This document shows, in pieces, positions 46,715 through 56,814 of a stretch of 64,000 nucleotides of DNA. Made by a program: the position numbers and the translations under genes. The stretch's first letter is position 1, and each line of letters starts with the position of its first letter. Under the pieces are notes generated by a model. The model ran no database searches. It saw only the letters and a program-made list of their open reading frames with translations, and was not told the DNA's origin. This DNA is from Nocardia farcinica (GTDB lineage Bacteria > Actinomycetota > Actinomycetes > Mycobacteriales > Mycobacteriaceae): assembly GCF_001182745.1 (NCBI RefSeq), contig NZ_LN868939.1, positions 372,001 to 436,000 on the forward strand, given 5' to 3'.

Positions 46715-48058
46715 ATGGTGCGCGGGGTGGTGGCCGCGATGGCGGCGGTGACGTTGGTGGCGGGAGCGCTCGCCGGTGCTGCGCAAGCCGCACCCGATCC
46801 CGGGTATGCCGAGTGCGCGGTGACCCCGGGGCGGACACCGCAGCGTGCCGCGCCCGAGGCCGCGGGCTTCGACAGCGGAAGGCTCGACGAGGCGTTGCGC
46901 TTCGCCGCCGAGCGAAATCGGTTCAACGTGCAGGTCTTCCGGCACAACTGCCTGGTCGGGGAGGGCCCCAACAACGCGCACACCGGCCACGTGCCGTGGA
47001 ACATCTGGAGCTCCACCAAGAGCGTGGTCTCACTGCTGGCGGGCATGGCCGCCGAACGCGGGCTGCTGGATCTGCACGCGCCGATCGACCGGTATCTGCC
47101 CGCCGGGCTCGGCGACGCCGAGCATCGCTCGATCACCGTCGAAAACCTGCTCACCGAGACCTCCGGGATGCGGGTCGGCGTGCTCACCGAAGGCATCACC
47201 GGCGTGATCCCCATCGACCCGCACAGTGCCGTGCAGGCGCTGGGTGTCCCACTGGCCAACCCGCCCGGGACGGTGTTCAGCTACAGCCAGCGCAACGTCG
47301 ACCTGCTCGCCTACGTGATCGAGCTGGCGTTGGGCGAGCCGTTGCAGCAGTTCGCGCAGCGGGAGCTGTTCGACCCGCTCGGTATCGCGCGCGAGGACTA
47401 CTACTGGGCCAGGGACCGGGCAGGCAACACCTACGGCTACGCGCACCTGATGCTCCCGCCCGACGACTTCGCCAAGCTCGGCCTGCTCGTCGCCGACGAC
47501 GGACGCTGGGGTGCGCAGCAGATCGTGCCCGCCGACTACCTGCGCCAGGCGCGCACCCCCTCCCCCGCCAACCGGTGCTACGGCTACCTGTTCTGGCTCG
47601 GTCCGGGCTGCGCGGAGATCCCCGCGTTCCTGCCGTCCGGGGTGTACGCGATGGCCGGGCTCGGATTGCAGAACGTCTTCGTGCTGCCCGAACTCGACCT
47701 CGTGGTGGTGTGGACGGGCGCGTTCGGCAACGTCAGCGCGCACGGGGTGCAGGGCATCGTGCAGAACACCGGCGAGCTGCCGTGGGAGTTCTTCCGCAAG
47801 CTGTTCGCGGCCATGCACGAGCCGCCGGTCCCCGATCCCGGACCGTATGTGGAGCCGCCGTTGCGCACCGACCCGAGCCGGTACGTCGACAACAGCCTGC
47901 TGCTGGCCGTGTTCGGGGTCGGGCCCGCCGCCTATCCGGGCTGCAATGTGTTCTCCTGCCTGAACTACGAGCTCGCGGCGCCGTTCGCCGACGCCCCGCC
48001 CGGCTGCTACGTGCTGGCCTGCCTCGGGCCCGACCCGCGCACGCCCGGAATACGCTGA
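46715..48058 (+). CDS. Exported serine hydrolase of the beta-lactamase / class C PBP family
   Basis: This is a 447-residue protein with a cleavable signal peptide (VVAAMAAVTLVAGALAGAAQ, cut near AQAAP). The catalytic SxxK is in WNIWSSTKSVVSLLAG and the second motif is likely YSQRN (Tyr-x-x-N variant). LTETSGMRVG matches the LLxHTSG block of esterase-like family members. The C terminus has paired cysteines (YPGCNVFSCLN, PGCYVLACLG) suggesting disulfides outside the cell. It is probably an esterase or D-Ala peptidase-like enzyme; resistance to beta-lactams cannot be inferred. Confidence 0.88.
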   Translation: MVRGVVAAMAAVTLVAGALAGAAQAAPDPGYAECAVTPGRTPQRAAPEAAGFDSGRLDEALRFAAERNRFNVQVFRHNCLVGEGPNNAHTGHVPWNIWSSTKSVVSLLAGMAAERGLLDLHAPIDRYLPAGLGDAEHRSITVENLLTETSGMRVGVLTEGITGVIPIDPHSAVQALGVPLANPPGTVFSYSQRNVDLLAYVIELALGEPLQQFAQRELFDPLGIAREDYYWARDRAGNTYGYAHLMLPPDDFAKLGLLVADDGRWGAQQIVPADYLRQARTPSPANRCYGYLFWLGPGCAEIPAFLPSGVYAMAGLGLQNVFVLPELDLVVVWTGAFGNVSAHGVQGIVQNTGELPWEFFRKLFAAMHEPPVPDPGPYVEPPLRTDPSRYVDNSLLLAVFGVGPAAYPGCNVFSCLNYELAAPFADAPPGCYVLACLGPDPRTPGIR

Positions 48059-48061
48059 GGC

Positions 48062-48976
48062 TCAGTCCAGTTCGGTGACCCAGCCGTGCACCTCGTCGGT
48101 GCGCAGCGCGGCCGCATGCCGTTTGCGCAGCGCCTGCGACACCGGGCCGGGCGCGCCGTCGGCCACCACGCGACCGTCCACCTCGAGCACCGGCGCCGCG
48201 CCCGCCGAGGTGCCGGTGACGAAGACTTCGTCGGCGATGTACAACTCGGTGAGGTCGACGGTGCGCTCCTGCACCGGGATGCCGTCCTCGGCCGCCAGGG
48301 TGAGGATGGTGCGGCGGTTGATGCCGTCGAGGATGTCGCAGGAGACGTCGGGGGTGATCAGCGTGCCGCCGCGGACCAGGAAGATGTTGGCGGCGCTGAG
48401 TTCACAGACGTGGCCGTTGCCGTCGAGGAAGATGCAGTCGTCGTAGCCGCTGTCGATGGCGTCCTGCTTGGCCAGCACCGAGTTCACGTAGGCGCCGTTG
48501 ACCTTGGCGCGCGAGGGAATCGCGTTGTCGGGGATCCGCCGCCACGGACTGGACTTCAAGCGCATGCCGTCCTGCGGGACGATCGGCACGGCGTCGTAGA
48601 CGAACATGCTCATCCGGATCTCGCAGCCGCGCACCCGCGTGCCCGGAATCGACTCCACCACGTGCACGGTGGCGCGCACGAACACGTCCTCGCGCGGGGC
48701 GTTGGCCGCGATCAGCGCACGCACCGCGGCGGTGAACCGGCTGAAATCCCACTCGTGGGCGAACCGGTCGATGCCGATGATCTTGCAGGACTCCTCGAGC
48801 CGCCGGAAATGGTCGTCGAGCCGGAACGCGGTGCGCCGTGCCCCGTCCACGTGCACCGGGAACACCGTGTACACGCTCAGCCCGTACAGGACCGCCGCCG
48901 AGGCCACCCCCACCTGCGCGTCCTGCGCCGCCACGAGCCGATCACCGAAAAACACCTGAGGATGCGGATTCGCCAT
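48062..48976 (-). CDS. Class IV aminotransferase (branched-chain-like)
   Basis: This 304-residue fold-type IV PLP enzyme has VFFGDRLVAAQDAQVGVASA at the N terminus and the catalytic Lys in PSRAKVNGAYVNSVLAKQDA. The Glu of the cofactor site is in GNGHVCELSAANIFLVRG, and the phosphate-binding turn is FVTGTSAGAAPVLEVDG. The set resembles IlvE-type branched-chain aminotransferases more than ADC lyase or D-amino-acid transaminases. The substrate is not certain. It converges on the serine hydrolase gene. Confidence 0.9.
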   Translation of the reverse strand: MANPHPQVFFGDRLVAAQDAQVGVASAAVLYGLSVYTVFPVHVDGARRTAFRLDDHFRRLEESCKIIGIDRFAHEWDFSRFTAAVRALIAANAPREDVFVRATVHVVESIPGTRVRGCEIRMSMFVYDAVPIVPQDGMRLKSSPWRRIPDNAIPSRAKVNGAYVNSVLAKQDAIDSGYDDCIFLDGNGHVCELSAANIFLVRGGTLITPDVSCDILDGINRRTILTLAAEDGIPVQERTVDLTELYIADEVFVTGTSAGAAPVLEVDGRVVADGAPGPVSQALRKRHAAALRTDEVHGWVTELD

Positions 48977-49118
48977 CGCCGCAGGCTAACAGCCGCCCGC
49001 TCGCAGCGGCGACCCCATTTTCCGGCGGGCTCACGCCATCCATTCCGTAGATCACGATCCCACCGCCCTCGGTGACGCACTGCTCCTCGGTGATGAATCC
49101 CTACACCGGACAAGACGC

Positions 49119-49149
49119 AGCACCGGCCGGGTCGATTCCGGCCGGTGCT
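49119..49149 (-). terminator. asd terminator
   Basis: AGCACCGGCCGG 49119-49130 pairs perfectly with 49138-49149 (loop GTCGATT), 17 bases past the asd stop. Confidence 0.8.
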
Positions 49150-49165
49150 GGGGAGGTTCGTCCGC

Positions 49166-50203
<1,038 letters not shown>

Positions 50204-51469
50204 TTATCGCCCCGTTCCCGCGTGCACGACGGCGACCTCGTCACCGCCGAGGTCGAAGGCGCGGTGCAGCACCTGCACGGCGTCGTCGAGTTCGGTGTCC
50301 TTGACAAGTACCGAGATCCGGATCTCGGAGGTGGAGATCAGATCGATGTTGATGCCCGCGTCCGCCAGCGCCTCGCAGAAGGTGGCGGTGACGCCAGGGT
50401 GGCTCTTCATGCCCGCGCCGACCAGCGAGACCTTGCCGATGTGGTCGTCGTAGAGCACCTGCGAGAAGCCGATCTCGCCCTGCCGCTTGGTGAGCATCTC
50501 CACCGCGCGGGCGCCCTCGGTCTTGGGCAGCGTGAAGGTGATGTCGGTCTTGCCCGTCTCCACCTTGGAGATGTTCTGCAGCACCATGTCGATGTTGATC
50601 TCGGCGTCGGCGACGGCGCGGAACACCTTGGCGGCGTAGCCCGGCTCGTCCGGCAGGCCGACGACGGTCACCTTGGCCTCGCTGCGGTCGTGCGCGACGC
50701 CGGTGAGGATTGCTTTCTCCAAGGGGATGTCCTCCATCGATCCGTATACGTAGGTGCCCGGCTTGTCGGTGTAGGACGAGCGGACATGCACGGGCACGTT
50801 GTAGCGACGCGCGTACTCGACGCAGCGCAGCATCAGCACTTTGGAACCGCAGGCCGCCATCTCCAGCATCTCCTCGTAGGAGACCTGCTCGAGGCGCTGC
50901 GCGTCGGAGACGATGCGCGGATCGGCGGTGAACACCCCGTCCACGTCGGTGTAGATCTCGCAGACGTCGGCTTCCAACGCCGCGGCCAGGGCGACGGCGG
51001 TGGTGTCGGAGCCGCCGCGGCCGAGCGTGGTGACGTCCTTGCTGTCCTGGCTGACGCCCTGGAAGCCGGCGACGAGCACGATGGTGCCCTCGTCGAGCGC
51101 CTCGCGCAGCCGGCTCGGGGTGACGTCGATGATCTTGGCGTTGCCGTGCGCACCGGTGGTGATGACGCCGGCCTGCGAGCCGGTGAAGGAGCGAGCCTGC
51201 GCGCCGAGCGAGTGGATCGCCATCGCGACCAGCGCGTTGGAGATGCGCTCGCCCGCGGTGAGCAGCATGTCCATCTCGCGGGCGGGCGGGGCGGGAGCCA
51301 CCTGTTCGGCGAGGTCGAGCAGTTCGTCGGTGGTGTCACCCATCGCCGAGCAGACGACGACCACGTCGTGGCCCTGCTTCTTGGTCTCGACGATCCGTTC
51401 AGCGACGCGCCGGATGCGCTCGGCACTGGCGACCGAGGATCCTCCGTACTTCTGAACAACGAGAGCCAC
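50204..51469 (-). CDS. ask: Aspartokinase
   Basis: This 421-residue enzyme phosphorylates aspartate and is the entry to lysine/DAP and threonine synthesis. The kinase domain begins [40 protein letters not shown] is the substrate/nucleotide part, and two ACT domains follow ([40 protein letters not shown]) for Lys/Thr feedback. GTG 51469 is preceded by GGAGGA. In relatives an internal start produces a separate beta subunit made of the ACT part; [10 protein letters not shown] near residue 249 is a possible site here. Confidence 0.96.
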   Translation of the reverse strand: MALVVQKYGGSSVASAERIRRVAERIVETKKQGHDVVVVCSAMGDTTDELLDLAEQVAPAPPAREMDMLLTAGERISNALVAMAIHSLGAQARSFTGSQAGVITTGAHGNAKIIDVTPSRLREALDEGTIVLVAGFQGVSQDSKDVTTLGRGGSDTTAVALAAALEADVCEIYTDVDGVFTADPRIVSDAQRLEQVSYEEMLEMAACGSKVLMLRCVEYARRYNVPVHVRSSYTDKPGTYVYGSMEDIPLEKAILTGVAHDRSEAKVTVVGLPDEPGYAAKVFRAVADAEINIDMVLQNISKVETGKTDITFTLPKTEGARAVEMLTKRQGEIGFSQVLYDDHIGKVSLVGAGMKSHPGVTATFCEALADAGINIDLISTSEIRISVLVKDTELDDAVQVLHRAFDLGGDEVAVVHAGTGR

Positions 51470-51632
51470 GACAGGGTCCTCCAAGATCGCTAGCGGCTGC
51501 TGACAGCTCCCCAGACTACCGGCCGGGGCCCGCCGGACCGGCGGCTACCTCCACCAGGGTGACGCCCGCCACGCTGCGGTGATCGACTCGCGGGCGGTTG
51601 CCGACACCCGGTGTCGCGACGAGCATGGTGCC

Positions 51633-52037
51633 ATGGAGAGCATCGTGATCGACGTCCACACGGGCCGAACCGAAGTCGTGCACGACCTCACTCCGCAGTG
51701 CGCGAAGTTCGTGGCCGATCTCGGCGACGGCCTGCTGCACGTGTTCGTCCCGCACGCGACCGCCGGTATCGCGATCATGGAGCTCGGCGCGCGCAGCGAC
51801 GACGACCTGCTCGCGGCGCTGCGCGACATGCTGCCCGCCGACGACCGCTGGCGGCACGCGCACGGCTCGCGCGGGCACGGCCGCTCGCACGTCATGCCCG
51901 CGATGATCGCGCCGTACGCGACGGTGCCCGTGCTCGACGGCGAGCTGGCGCTGGGCACCTGGCAGTCGATCGCGCTGGTCGACCTCAATATCGACAACCC
52001 CGATCGCCAGGTGCGCCTGTCGTTCCTGGCGGGCTAG
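51633..52037 (+). CDS. YjbQ/UPF0047-family protein
   Basis: This 134-residue single-domain protein has LHVFVPHATAGIAIMELGA, HGSRGHGRSHVMPAMIAPYA and LALGTWQSIALVDLN, the His/Glu-rich and end motifs of the YjbQ family. Some members have weak thiamine-phosphate synthase activity, but the physiological role is unclear. ATG 51633 opens the family N terminus (MESIVIDVHTGRTEVVHDLT). Its stop overlaps that of the convergent reductase by four bases. Confidence 0.88.
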   Translation: MESIVIDVHTGRTEVVHDLTPQCAKFVADLGDGLLHVFVPHATAGIAIMELGARSDDDLLAALRDMLPADDRWRHAHGSRGHGRSHVMPAMIAPYATVPVLDGELALGTWQSIALVDLNIDNPDRQVRLSFLAG

Positions 52038-52606
52038 GCGGGTCGGTAGACGGCGACCTCGGTGCCGTTGGCGAAACCTTGCCGCCGCACCGGGGTGAAC
52101 CGGGTCGGCCCGAACGCCCCCGAGAACATCGGGATGCCGTCGCCCGCGACGACCGGATAGTGCTTGACCACCATCTCGTCGATCTCGTCCCGCAGGGTGG
52201 CGGCCAATCTGCCGCCGCCCGCGAGCCAGATGTCGGGCCCGTCGGACGCCTTCAGCTCGCGCACCAGCGCGCGGGGGTCGCGCACCACCCGCACGTCGGG
52301 CGCGGGCGCGCTGTCCAGGGTGGTGGACACGACGTACTGGGTCAGGTGCGGATACGGGCTCGCCACGCCGACGGCGAGTCCGGGTTCGTAGGTCGCCCTG
52401 CCCATGATCATCGAGCCGAAGCGCCGATTGGGCGCGTCCACGTCCAGGCCGAAGTGCGGGCGCGCGTGGGCAGGCAGGGTCTCCGGGTAGTCGGCGCGCA
52501 TCCAGTCGAGGAAGTCCTCACCGAGCGGCATGAAGTCGATCTCGCCGTTCGGACCCGCGATGTAGCCGTCGAGGGAGACGCCGACGTAGTAGACGAGGTT
52601 GGGCAC
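52034..52606 (-). CDS. Dihydrofolate-reductase-like protein (RibD C-terminal fold), copy 2
   Basis: This 190-residue protein begins VYYVGVSLDGYIAGPNGEID. It has IMGRATYEPGLAVG, the cofactor region IWLAGGGRLAATLRDEIDEM and ends TEVAVYRPA. It belongs to the DHFR/RibD-C family of pyrimidine/pteridine-like reductases found scattered in actinobacteria; the substrate is unknown. GTG 52606 follows AAAGGAG. It is 20 bases after a clear paralogue, so the two arose by tandem duplication. Confidence 0.9.
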   Translation of the reverse strand: MPNLVYYVGVSLDGYIAGPNGEIDFMPLGEDFLDWMRADYPETLPAHARPHFGLDVDAPNRRFGSMIMGRATYEPGLAVGVASPYPHLTQYVVSTTLDSAPAPDVRVVRDPRALVRELKASDGPDIWLAGGGRLAATLRDEIDEMVVKHYPVVAGDGIPMFSGAFGPTRFTPVRRQGFANGTEVAVYRPA

Positions 52607-52626
52607 GGTGTGCTCCTTTCTCGGGC

Positions 52627-53193
52627 TCAAGCCCGGGTGAACCAGCTGATCTGGGCGCCGCTGTCGAACTGTCGGCGCCGCACGGGGCGGAACTGTCCGG
52701 GGCGGAAGCCGCCGGCCACCATCGGCATCCCGGCACCGACGACGACCGGGTAGCTCTTGAGGATCAGTTCATCGATCTCTCCGAGCAGGGCCGCCGCTAG
52801 CACACCGCCACCGCACAGCCAGATGTCACCGCCTTCCCGCGCCTTCAGCGCGCGGACGAACTCCGCCGGGTCGTCGCGGACCAGCCGCACCGCCGGGTCC
52901 GGCGCCGCGCGGAGGCCGCGCGAGACGACGTACTGGCACAGGTGCGGGTACGGGTCGGTGACGGGCAGGCCCGCGTCGTAGGTGCGCCTGCCCATCAACA
53001 CGGTGTCGAACCGCGTGTTCGGCGCGTCCGCGGCGATCCCGGCCTGCTCGCGGAAGTCAGCCGGGACGAACTCGGGGTATTGCTCGGTGATCCAGGACAT
53101 GTCCGGGCTGACGGGGAAGAAGTCCCACTGGTCCGCCGGACCCGCGATGTAGCCGTCCAGGCTCACCCCGACGTAGTAGACGAGCTTGCGCAA
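52627..53193 (-). CDS. Dihydrofolate-reductase-like protein (RibD C-terminal fold), copy 1
   Basis: This 188-residue paralogue of the next gene begins KLVYYVGVSLDGYIAGPADQ. It has VLMGRRTYDAGLPV, IWLCGGGVLAAALLGEIDEL and SYPVVVGAGMPMVAGGFRPG. It starts at TTG 53193 after GGGGAAG. It is divergent from a TetR gene across 70 bases with repeated GTAGTACT sequences, so the TetR protein probably controls both reductase genes. Confidence 0.9.
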   Translation of the reverse strand: MRKLVYYVGVSLDGYIAGPADQWDFFPVSPDMSWITEQYPEFVPADFREQAGIAADAPNTRFDTVLMGRRTYDAGLPVTDPYPHLCQYVVSRGLRAAPDPAVRLVRDDPAEFVRALKAREGGDIWLCGGGVLAAALLGEIDELILKSYPVVVGAGMPMVAGGFRPGQFRPVRRRQFDSGAQISWFTRA

Positions 53194-53206
53194 GAGCTTC
53201 CCCGTT

Positions 53207-53245
53207 CGTAGTACTCTGATTGAAGTGGTTTGAACGTAGTACTAC
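53207..53245. promoter_or_regulatory. Putative TetR operators, repeated CGTAGTACT
   Basis: CGTAGTACT occurs at 53207-53215 and 53235-53243 (28 bases apart). The second is within the perfect 10-base palindrome GTAGTACTAC (53236-53245). Both lie between the divergent reductase and TetR starts. Confidence 0.6.
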
Positions 53246-53263
53246 AGATGGAGTGGTGTCAAG

Positions 53264-53836
53264 ATGCGGACGAATCCCGAGCGGCGGGCCGCGCTGTTGG
53301 ACGGCGCGATCGAAGTACTGGCCGAGGAGGGTGCGCGCGGGCTGACCTTCCGCGCCGTGGACAAGCGAGCCGGGGTGCCCGCGGGGACGGCGTCGAACTA
53401 TTTCGGCAATCGCGACGACCTGCTCACCCAGGTGGGCAGCCGGTTCTACGAGCGGCTGCAGCCGAGCGCCGAGGTGATGGCACAGGTGAGCGCCGGGCCC
53501 CGGACACGGGAGAACATCGTGAGCCTGATGACCGAGACCGTGGCCAGGGTGTCGGGATTCCGCACCGGCTTCCTGGCGATGCTGGAACTTCGCCTGGAAG
53601 CCACCCGCAGGCCGGAACTGCGCGCGGTGCTCACCGATCGGGTGCGCGCCGACCTCGAATTCAATGTGCGCAATCACCTGGAATCCGGGCAACCCGGCGA
53701 CGCCGAAACCGTGGAACTGCTGTACCTGGCGTTGAATTGGCTGATCTTGGAACACCTCACCCTGCCCGACATCTTCGACGCCGATCGGAGCGCTCACCTG
53801 ATCGAGACCGCGGTCGCCAGATTGATCAACTCGTGA
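53264..53836 (+). CDS. TetR-family regulator
   Basis: This 190-residue protein has an N-terminal HTH (RRAALLDGAIEVLAEEGARG, LTFRAVDKRAGVPAGTASNY, FGNRDDLL). The ligand-binding helices follow (GFLAMLELRLEATRRPELRA, LLYLALNWLILEHLTLPD). Ligand unknown. Divergent orientation and the GTAGTACT repeats between the genes point to control of the twin reductases and of itself. Confidence 0.92.
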   Translation: MRTNPERRAALLDGAIEVLAEEGARGLTFRAVDKRAGVPAGTASNYFGNRDDLLTQVGSRFYERLQPSAEVMAQVSAGPRTRENIVSLMTETVARVSGFRTGFLAMLELRLEATRRPELRAVLTDRVRADLEFNVRNHLESGQPGDAETVELLYLALNWLILEHLTLPDIFDADRSAHLIETAVARLINS

Positions 53837-54082
53837 TAGGAATGTGATACCCGTCACGCACATTCGCCAATGCGCACTCCCCGGGCGGAATCCCGTCCTG
53901 GACACCCCACACGGCCACCCATCGGCCCGAACCCCCAACTGGTCGAGCGACCACCGTTATTCCGGCCCCCCACCACTACCCGCCAGTAGCCCCCGAAATC
54001 GGCAAAACCCGAGGTTGACGGAACGGAACGGCGCTGTGCAGAATCTGCCGCAGTTGATCCACCGGGGGGCGGAGGAACCCGC
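53837..54082. other. Gap between TetR and SRPBCC genes
   Basis: About 245 bases in which I see no gene, repeat or clear hairpin. GATAGGAATGTGATAC just after the TetR stop is AT-rich and may be a promoter element. Confidence 0.4.
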
Positions 54083-54538
54083 ATGCGCACGAAAACCGAT
54101 ATCCGCTTCACCGTCGATGCCGGCCCGGCCCACGTCCTCGACGTTTTGGCGGCGATCGAATTGCTCCCGGAATGGTCGATGTACCGGGACGCGCGGGTGG
54201 CGACCCGGTACGAGAACGGCAGGCCGCGGCGCGTGTACGTCACCGCCGACGTGCTGGGCAGCTCCGATCTGCAGGTGCTGGAATACGAATGGACCGACAA
54301 CCGCTCGTCCTGGCAGGTGGTGGACAGCTCGCGCGGAATCGGCGGCGGCGGTTGGTTCGAGGTCGCCGAGGACCCGGCGGGCACCCGGGTCTGGTATCAC
54401 ACCGAACTGCAATCCGGACTGCCGCTGCCGGGTTTGCTGATGAAGCGCACGGTGCAGCGCTGGCACGAAACAGTGGCGCAGAACTTCGTCGAATTCGCCG
54501 AAAGCTATCCGGAGAACGAGAAATTCCCCTCGCTATAG
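54083..54538 (+). CDS. SRPBCC (START-like) lipid/polyketide-binding protein
   Basis: This is a 151-residue protein. DIRFTVDAGPAHVLDVLAAI, ELLPEWSMYRDARVATRYEN and the C-terminal helix LMKRTVQRWHETVAQNFVEF match the polyketide cyclase/SRPBCC fold, a hydrophobic-ligand cavity. Mycobacterial relatives are numerous and mostly uncharacterised. It starts at ATG 54083 after GGGGCGGAGG. The LtrA-like gene follows three bases on. Confidence 0.85.
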   Translation: MRTKTDIRFTVDAGPAHVLDVLAAIELLPEWSMYRDARVATRYENGRPRRVYVTADVLGSSDLQVLEYEWTDNRSSWQVVDSSRGIGGGGWFEVAEDPAGTRVWYHTELQSGLPLPGLLMKRTVQRWHETVAQNFVEFAESYPENEKFPSL

Positions 54539-54541
54539 CGA

Positions 54542-55849
54542 ATGCGCATGATCCCGGATGTCGCGGTGAGCGAAATCCGGCGCGCACACCTGGATGAAGC
54601 ACGCGCGCCGGGCGTGGTGGGTGCGACGATGTGCACCATGATCGGTTCCAAGCGGGCGCGCTTCCAGCCCGTCACCGAGGGCGCCTCGGTGACGCAGCTC
54701 GAGTTGTTCTTCGACCTGGTCATCGTGTTCGCGTTCACGATGGTCACCGACCTGGCCTCGGAGGAGACGACGGCCAAGAACATGCTGCGGGCGCTGCTGG
54801 TACTCGCGGTGATGTGGTGGGTGTGGATCTCCTACTCCTGGGTGGGCAACGTGGTCCGCGCCGACGAGGGCCTGTCGCGGGTCGCCATGTTCGTGGCGAT
54901 GGGTGCGGCGTTCATCGCGGCGCTGACCATCCCGGAGGCCTTCCACGACATGCCCGGCGGCTGGTTCGGCCCGCTGGTGTTCGCCATCGCCTACCTGGTG
55001 GCCCGGCTGGTGCACCTGTGGGTGTTCTGGCTGGCCAGCGCCGAGGACGCACAGTTGCGCGGGCAGGTCGCGCGATGGGGCCTCGGCTCGATCACCATCG
55101 GCACCACCCTGCTGGTCATCGCGGCCATGACCCACGGCGTGGTACAGATGGCCCTGTGGCTGGCGGCCATCGTCGGCGACATGCTGTGGACGATGGTGGC
55201 AGGCGACGACTGGCGGTTGAACTCGGCCAAACACTTCGCCGAACGATACGGCCTGATCATCATCGTCGCACTCGGCGAATCGATCGTCTCCATCGGCATC
55301 GGCGTGGCCGGGCTGCCCATCTCCTGGCCGATCACCGTCGCCGCGATGCTCGGGCTCGCGGTGTCCGGACTGCTGTGGTGGGCCTACTTCGACGTGGCCA
55401 GCATCGCCGTCGAACACGAACTGAAGACCGCCGACGGACAGCGCCAGATCCAGATCGCCCGTAACTGCTACACCTACTGGCATTTCCCGATGATCGTCGG
55501 CATCATCGCGCTCTCGCTCGGCCTGAAGAAGGTGCTCTACTACGTCGGCGACCAGTCCGACCACACGCTGCACGACGCGCTCTACGGCATCCCGCTGTTC
55601 GCGCTCTACGGCGGCGTTGTGCTCTACCTGGTGGCGCTGACCGGGTTCAAGTACTACGCCACCCGCGAGTTCTCCACCCAGCGGGTGCTGACCGCGGTCG
55701 TGCTGCTCGCCCTGATCCCGCTGGCCGCGGCGCTGCCCGCGCTGATCTCGCTCGGCCTGCTCGCGGCGGTGCTGATGTGCCTGATCGGCTGGGAGATGGT
55801 GCGCTTCGCCGAACCGCGCGACCAGATCCGGCACGCGAACGGCGCCTGA
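54542..55849 (+). CDS. Low-temperature-requirement A (LtrA) family membrane protein
   Basis: This polytopic membrane protein of up to 435 residues has GASVTQLELFFDLVIVFAFT, the LtrA signature (V..lELFFDLvfvfa). WWVWISYSWVGNVVRADEG, ERYGLIIIVALGESIVSIGI and LWWAYFDVASIAVEHELKT follow. Family members were linked to growth at low temperature in Listeria, but the transport role is unknown. The start is uncertain: ATG 54542 lacks a ribosome site and ATG 54629 or 54638 (nearer the conserved block) are good alternatives. Confidence 0.88.
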   Translation: MRMIPDVAVSEIRRAHLDEARAPGVVGATMCTMIGSKRARFQPVTEGASVTQLELFFDLVIVFAFTMVTDLASEETTAKNMLRALLVLAVMWWVWISYSWVGNVVRADEGLSRVAMFVAMGAAFIAALTIPEAFHDMPGGWFGPLVFAIAYLVARLVHLWVFWLASAEDAQLRGQVARWGLGSITIGTTLLVIAAMTHGVVQMALWLAAIVGDMLWTMVAGDDWRLNSAKHFAERYGLIIIVALGESIVSIGIGVAGLPISWPITVAAMLGLAVSGLLWWAYFDVASIAVEHELKTADGQRQIQIARNCYTYWHFPMIVGIIALSLGLKKVLYYVGDQSDHTLHDALYGIPLFALYGGVVLYLVALTGFKYYATREFSTQRVLTAVVLLALIPLAAALPALISLGLLAAVLMCLIGWEMVRFAEPRDQIRHANGA

Positions 55850-55852
55850 CAC

Positions 55853-56710
55853 TCACGGCTGGTCCGGCGCCGTCGCGCGCTTGTCGAGGTGGTAGCGCAC
55901 GGTCTCGTGGTGCGGCGTCGGCCCGTACGCCGAGGGCCGCACCCGTACACCGTCGCGCACCGCGCCGCGGATCTGCTCCACGTTCTCCCGGATCATGTCC
56001 GAGACCAGCTCGTCGGTGCGCGGATCGGCCAGCACCTGGAAGACGATGCGGAAGGTGGTGTCGGCGATCAGCCGGATGATCTCGTCGTGGAAGGGGATGT
56101 AGCGGACCTTGCCCGCCTGCGGGTCCTTCTTGATGAGTTCGAGGATCATCTCGTCCATCTCGGCGCGGTTCTCCTCCAGCGCCGCGGCGATGTTGCGGGT
56201 GTAATGGCCGGTGCGCAGCACGTGCGCCACCTCGTCCAGGACGGCGATGGTCATCGGCCGCTTGATCACCTCGACGATGGTGCGCACGAAGCGGTTCACC
56301 ACCGCCGCGGTCACCCGGTCGCCGAAGACCCGGTCGGCGACCCTGGCCAGGCGCACCAGGATCACGACGATCCGCAGCAACCGGAAGCCGCGGAACAGCG
56401 GACTGGTCACCGGGATCATGCCGAGCACCTCGTACCAGTAGACCAGCGGGAAGGTCCACGGCCAGCCCGCCCGGCGCCAGCGCCACAGGAACTCCGCGGC
56501 GAACACCGCGCAGATCGCGTAGTCGATCGTCACCACGACCCGGTAGGTGTGCCCGGAGACCTCGAAGAAGCTGATCCACACCACCAGCGCCACCGAGACC
56601 ACCGCCAGCGCGAGCATCACGAAGTCGGTCCACAGCGCGGGGGGCTTGCGCGGATAGGTCTCGGACTCCGGTGCGGGCTCGAGATCCGAGCCTGCGGTGC
56701 TAGCTACCAC
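55853..56710 (-). CDS. Ion-channel-like protein with a voltage-sensor-type domain
   Basis: This is a 285-residue protein. Four helices (about residues 28-150) resemble S1-S4, the fourth being RGFRLLRIVVILVRLARVAD with Arg about every third residue. No K+ selectivity filter (TVGYG or similar) or pore loop follows. Instead there is a long soluble C-terminal domain (LEENRAEMDEMILELIKKDP, IIRLIADTTFRIVFQVLADP). It could be a channel-like regulator or proton pathway. GTG 56710 is the start. It converges on the LtrA-like gene. Confidence 0.8.
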   Translation of the reverse strand: MVASTAGSDLEPAPESETYPRKPPALWTDFVMLALAVVSVALVVWISFFEVSGHTYRVVVTIDYAICAVFAAEFLWRWRRAGWPWTFPLVYWYEVLGMIPVTSPLFRGFRLLRIVVILVRLARVADRVFGDRVTAAVVNRFVRTIVEVIKRPMTIAVLDEVAHVLRTGHYTRNIAAALEENRAEMDEMILELIKKDPQAGKVRYIPFHDEIIRLIADTTFRIVFQVLADPRTDELVSDMIRENVEQIRGAVRDGVRVRPSAYGPTPHHETVRYHLDKRATAPDQP

Positions 56711-56814
56711 GGATGATCCCTTCGACGCCGGTCACCGCCCGAGCGTAACCGCACCCCGCCGCGGCGACGGGCGAACACGGGCCCGCCCGAACCACTTTGG
56801 GGAACCGCCCGGGC

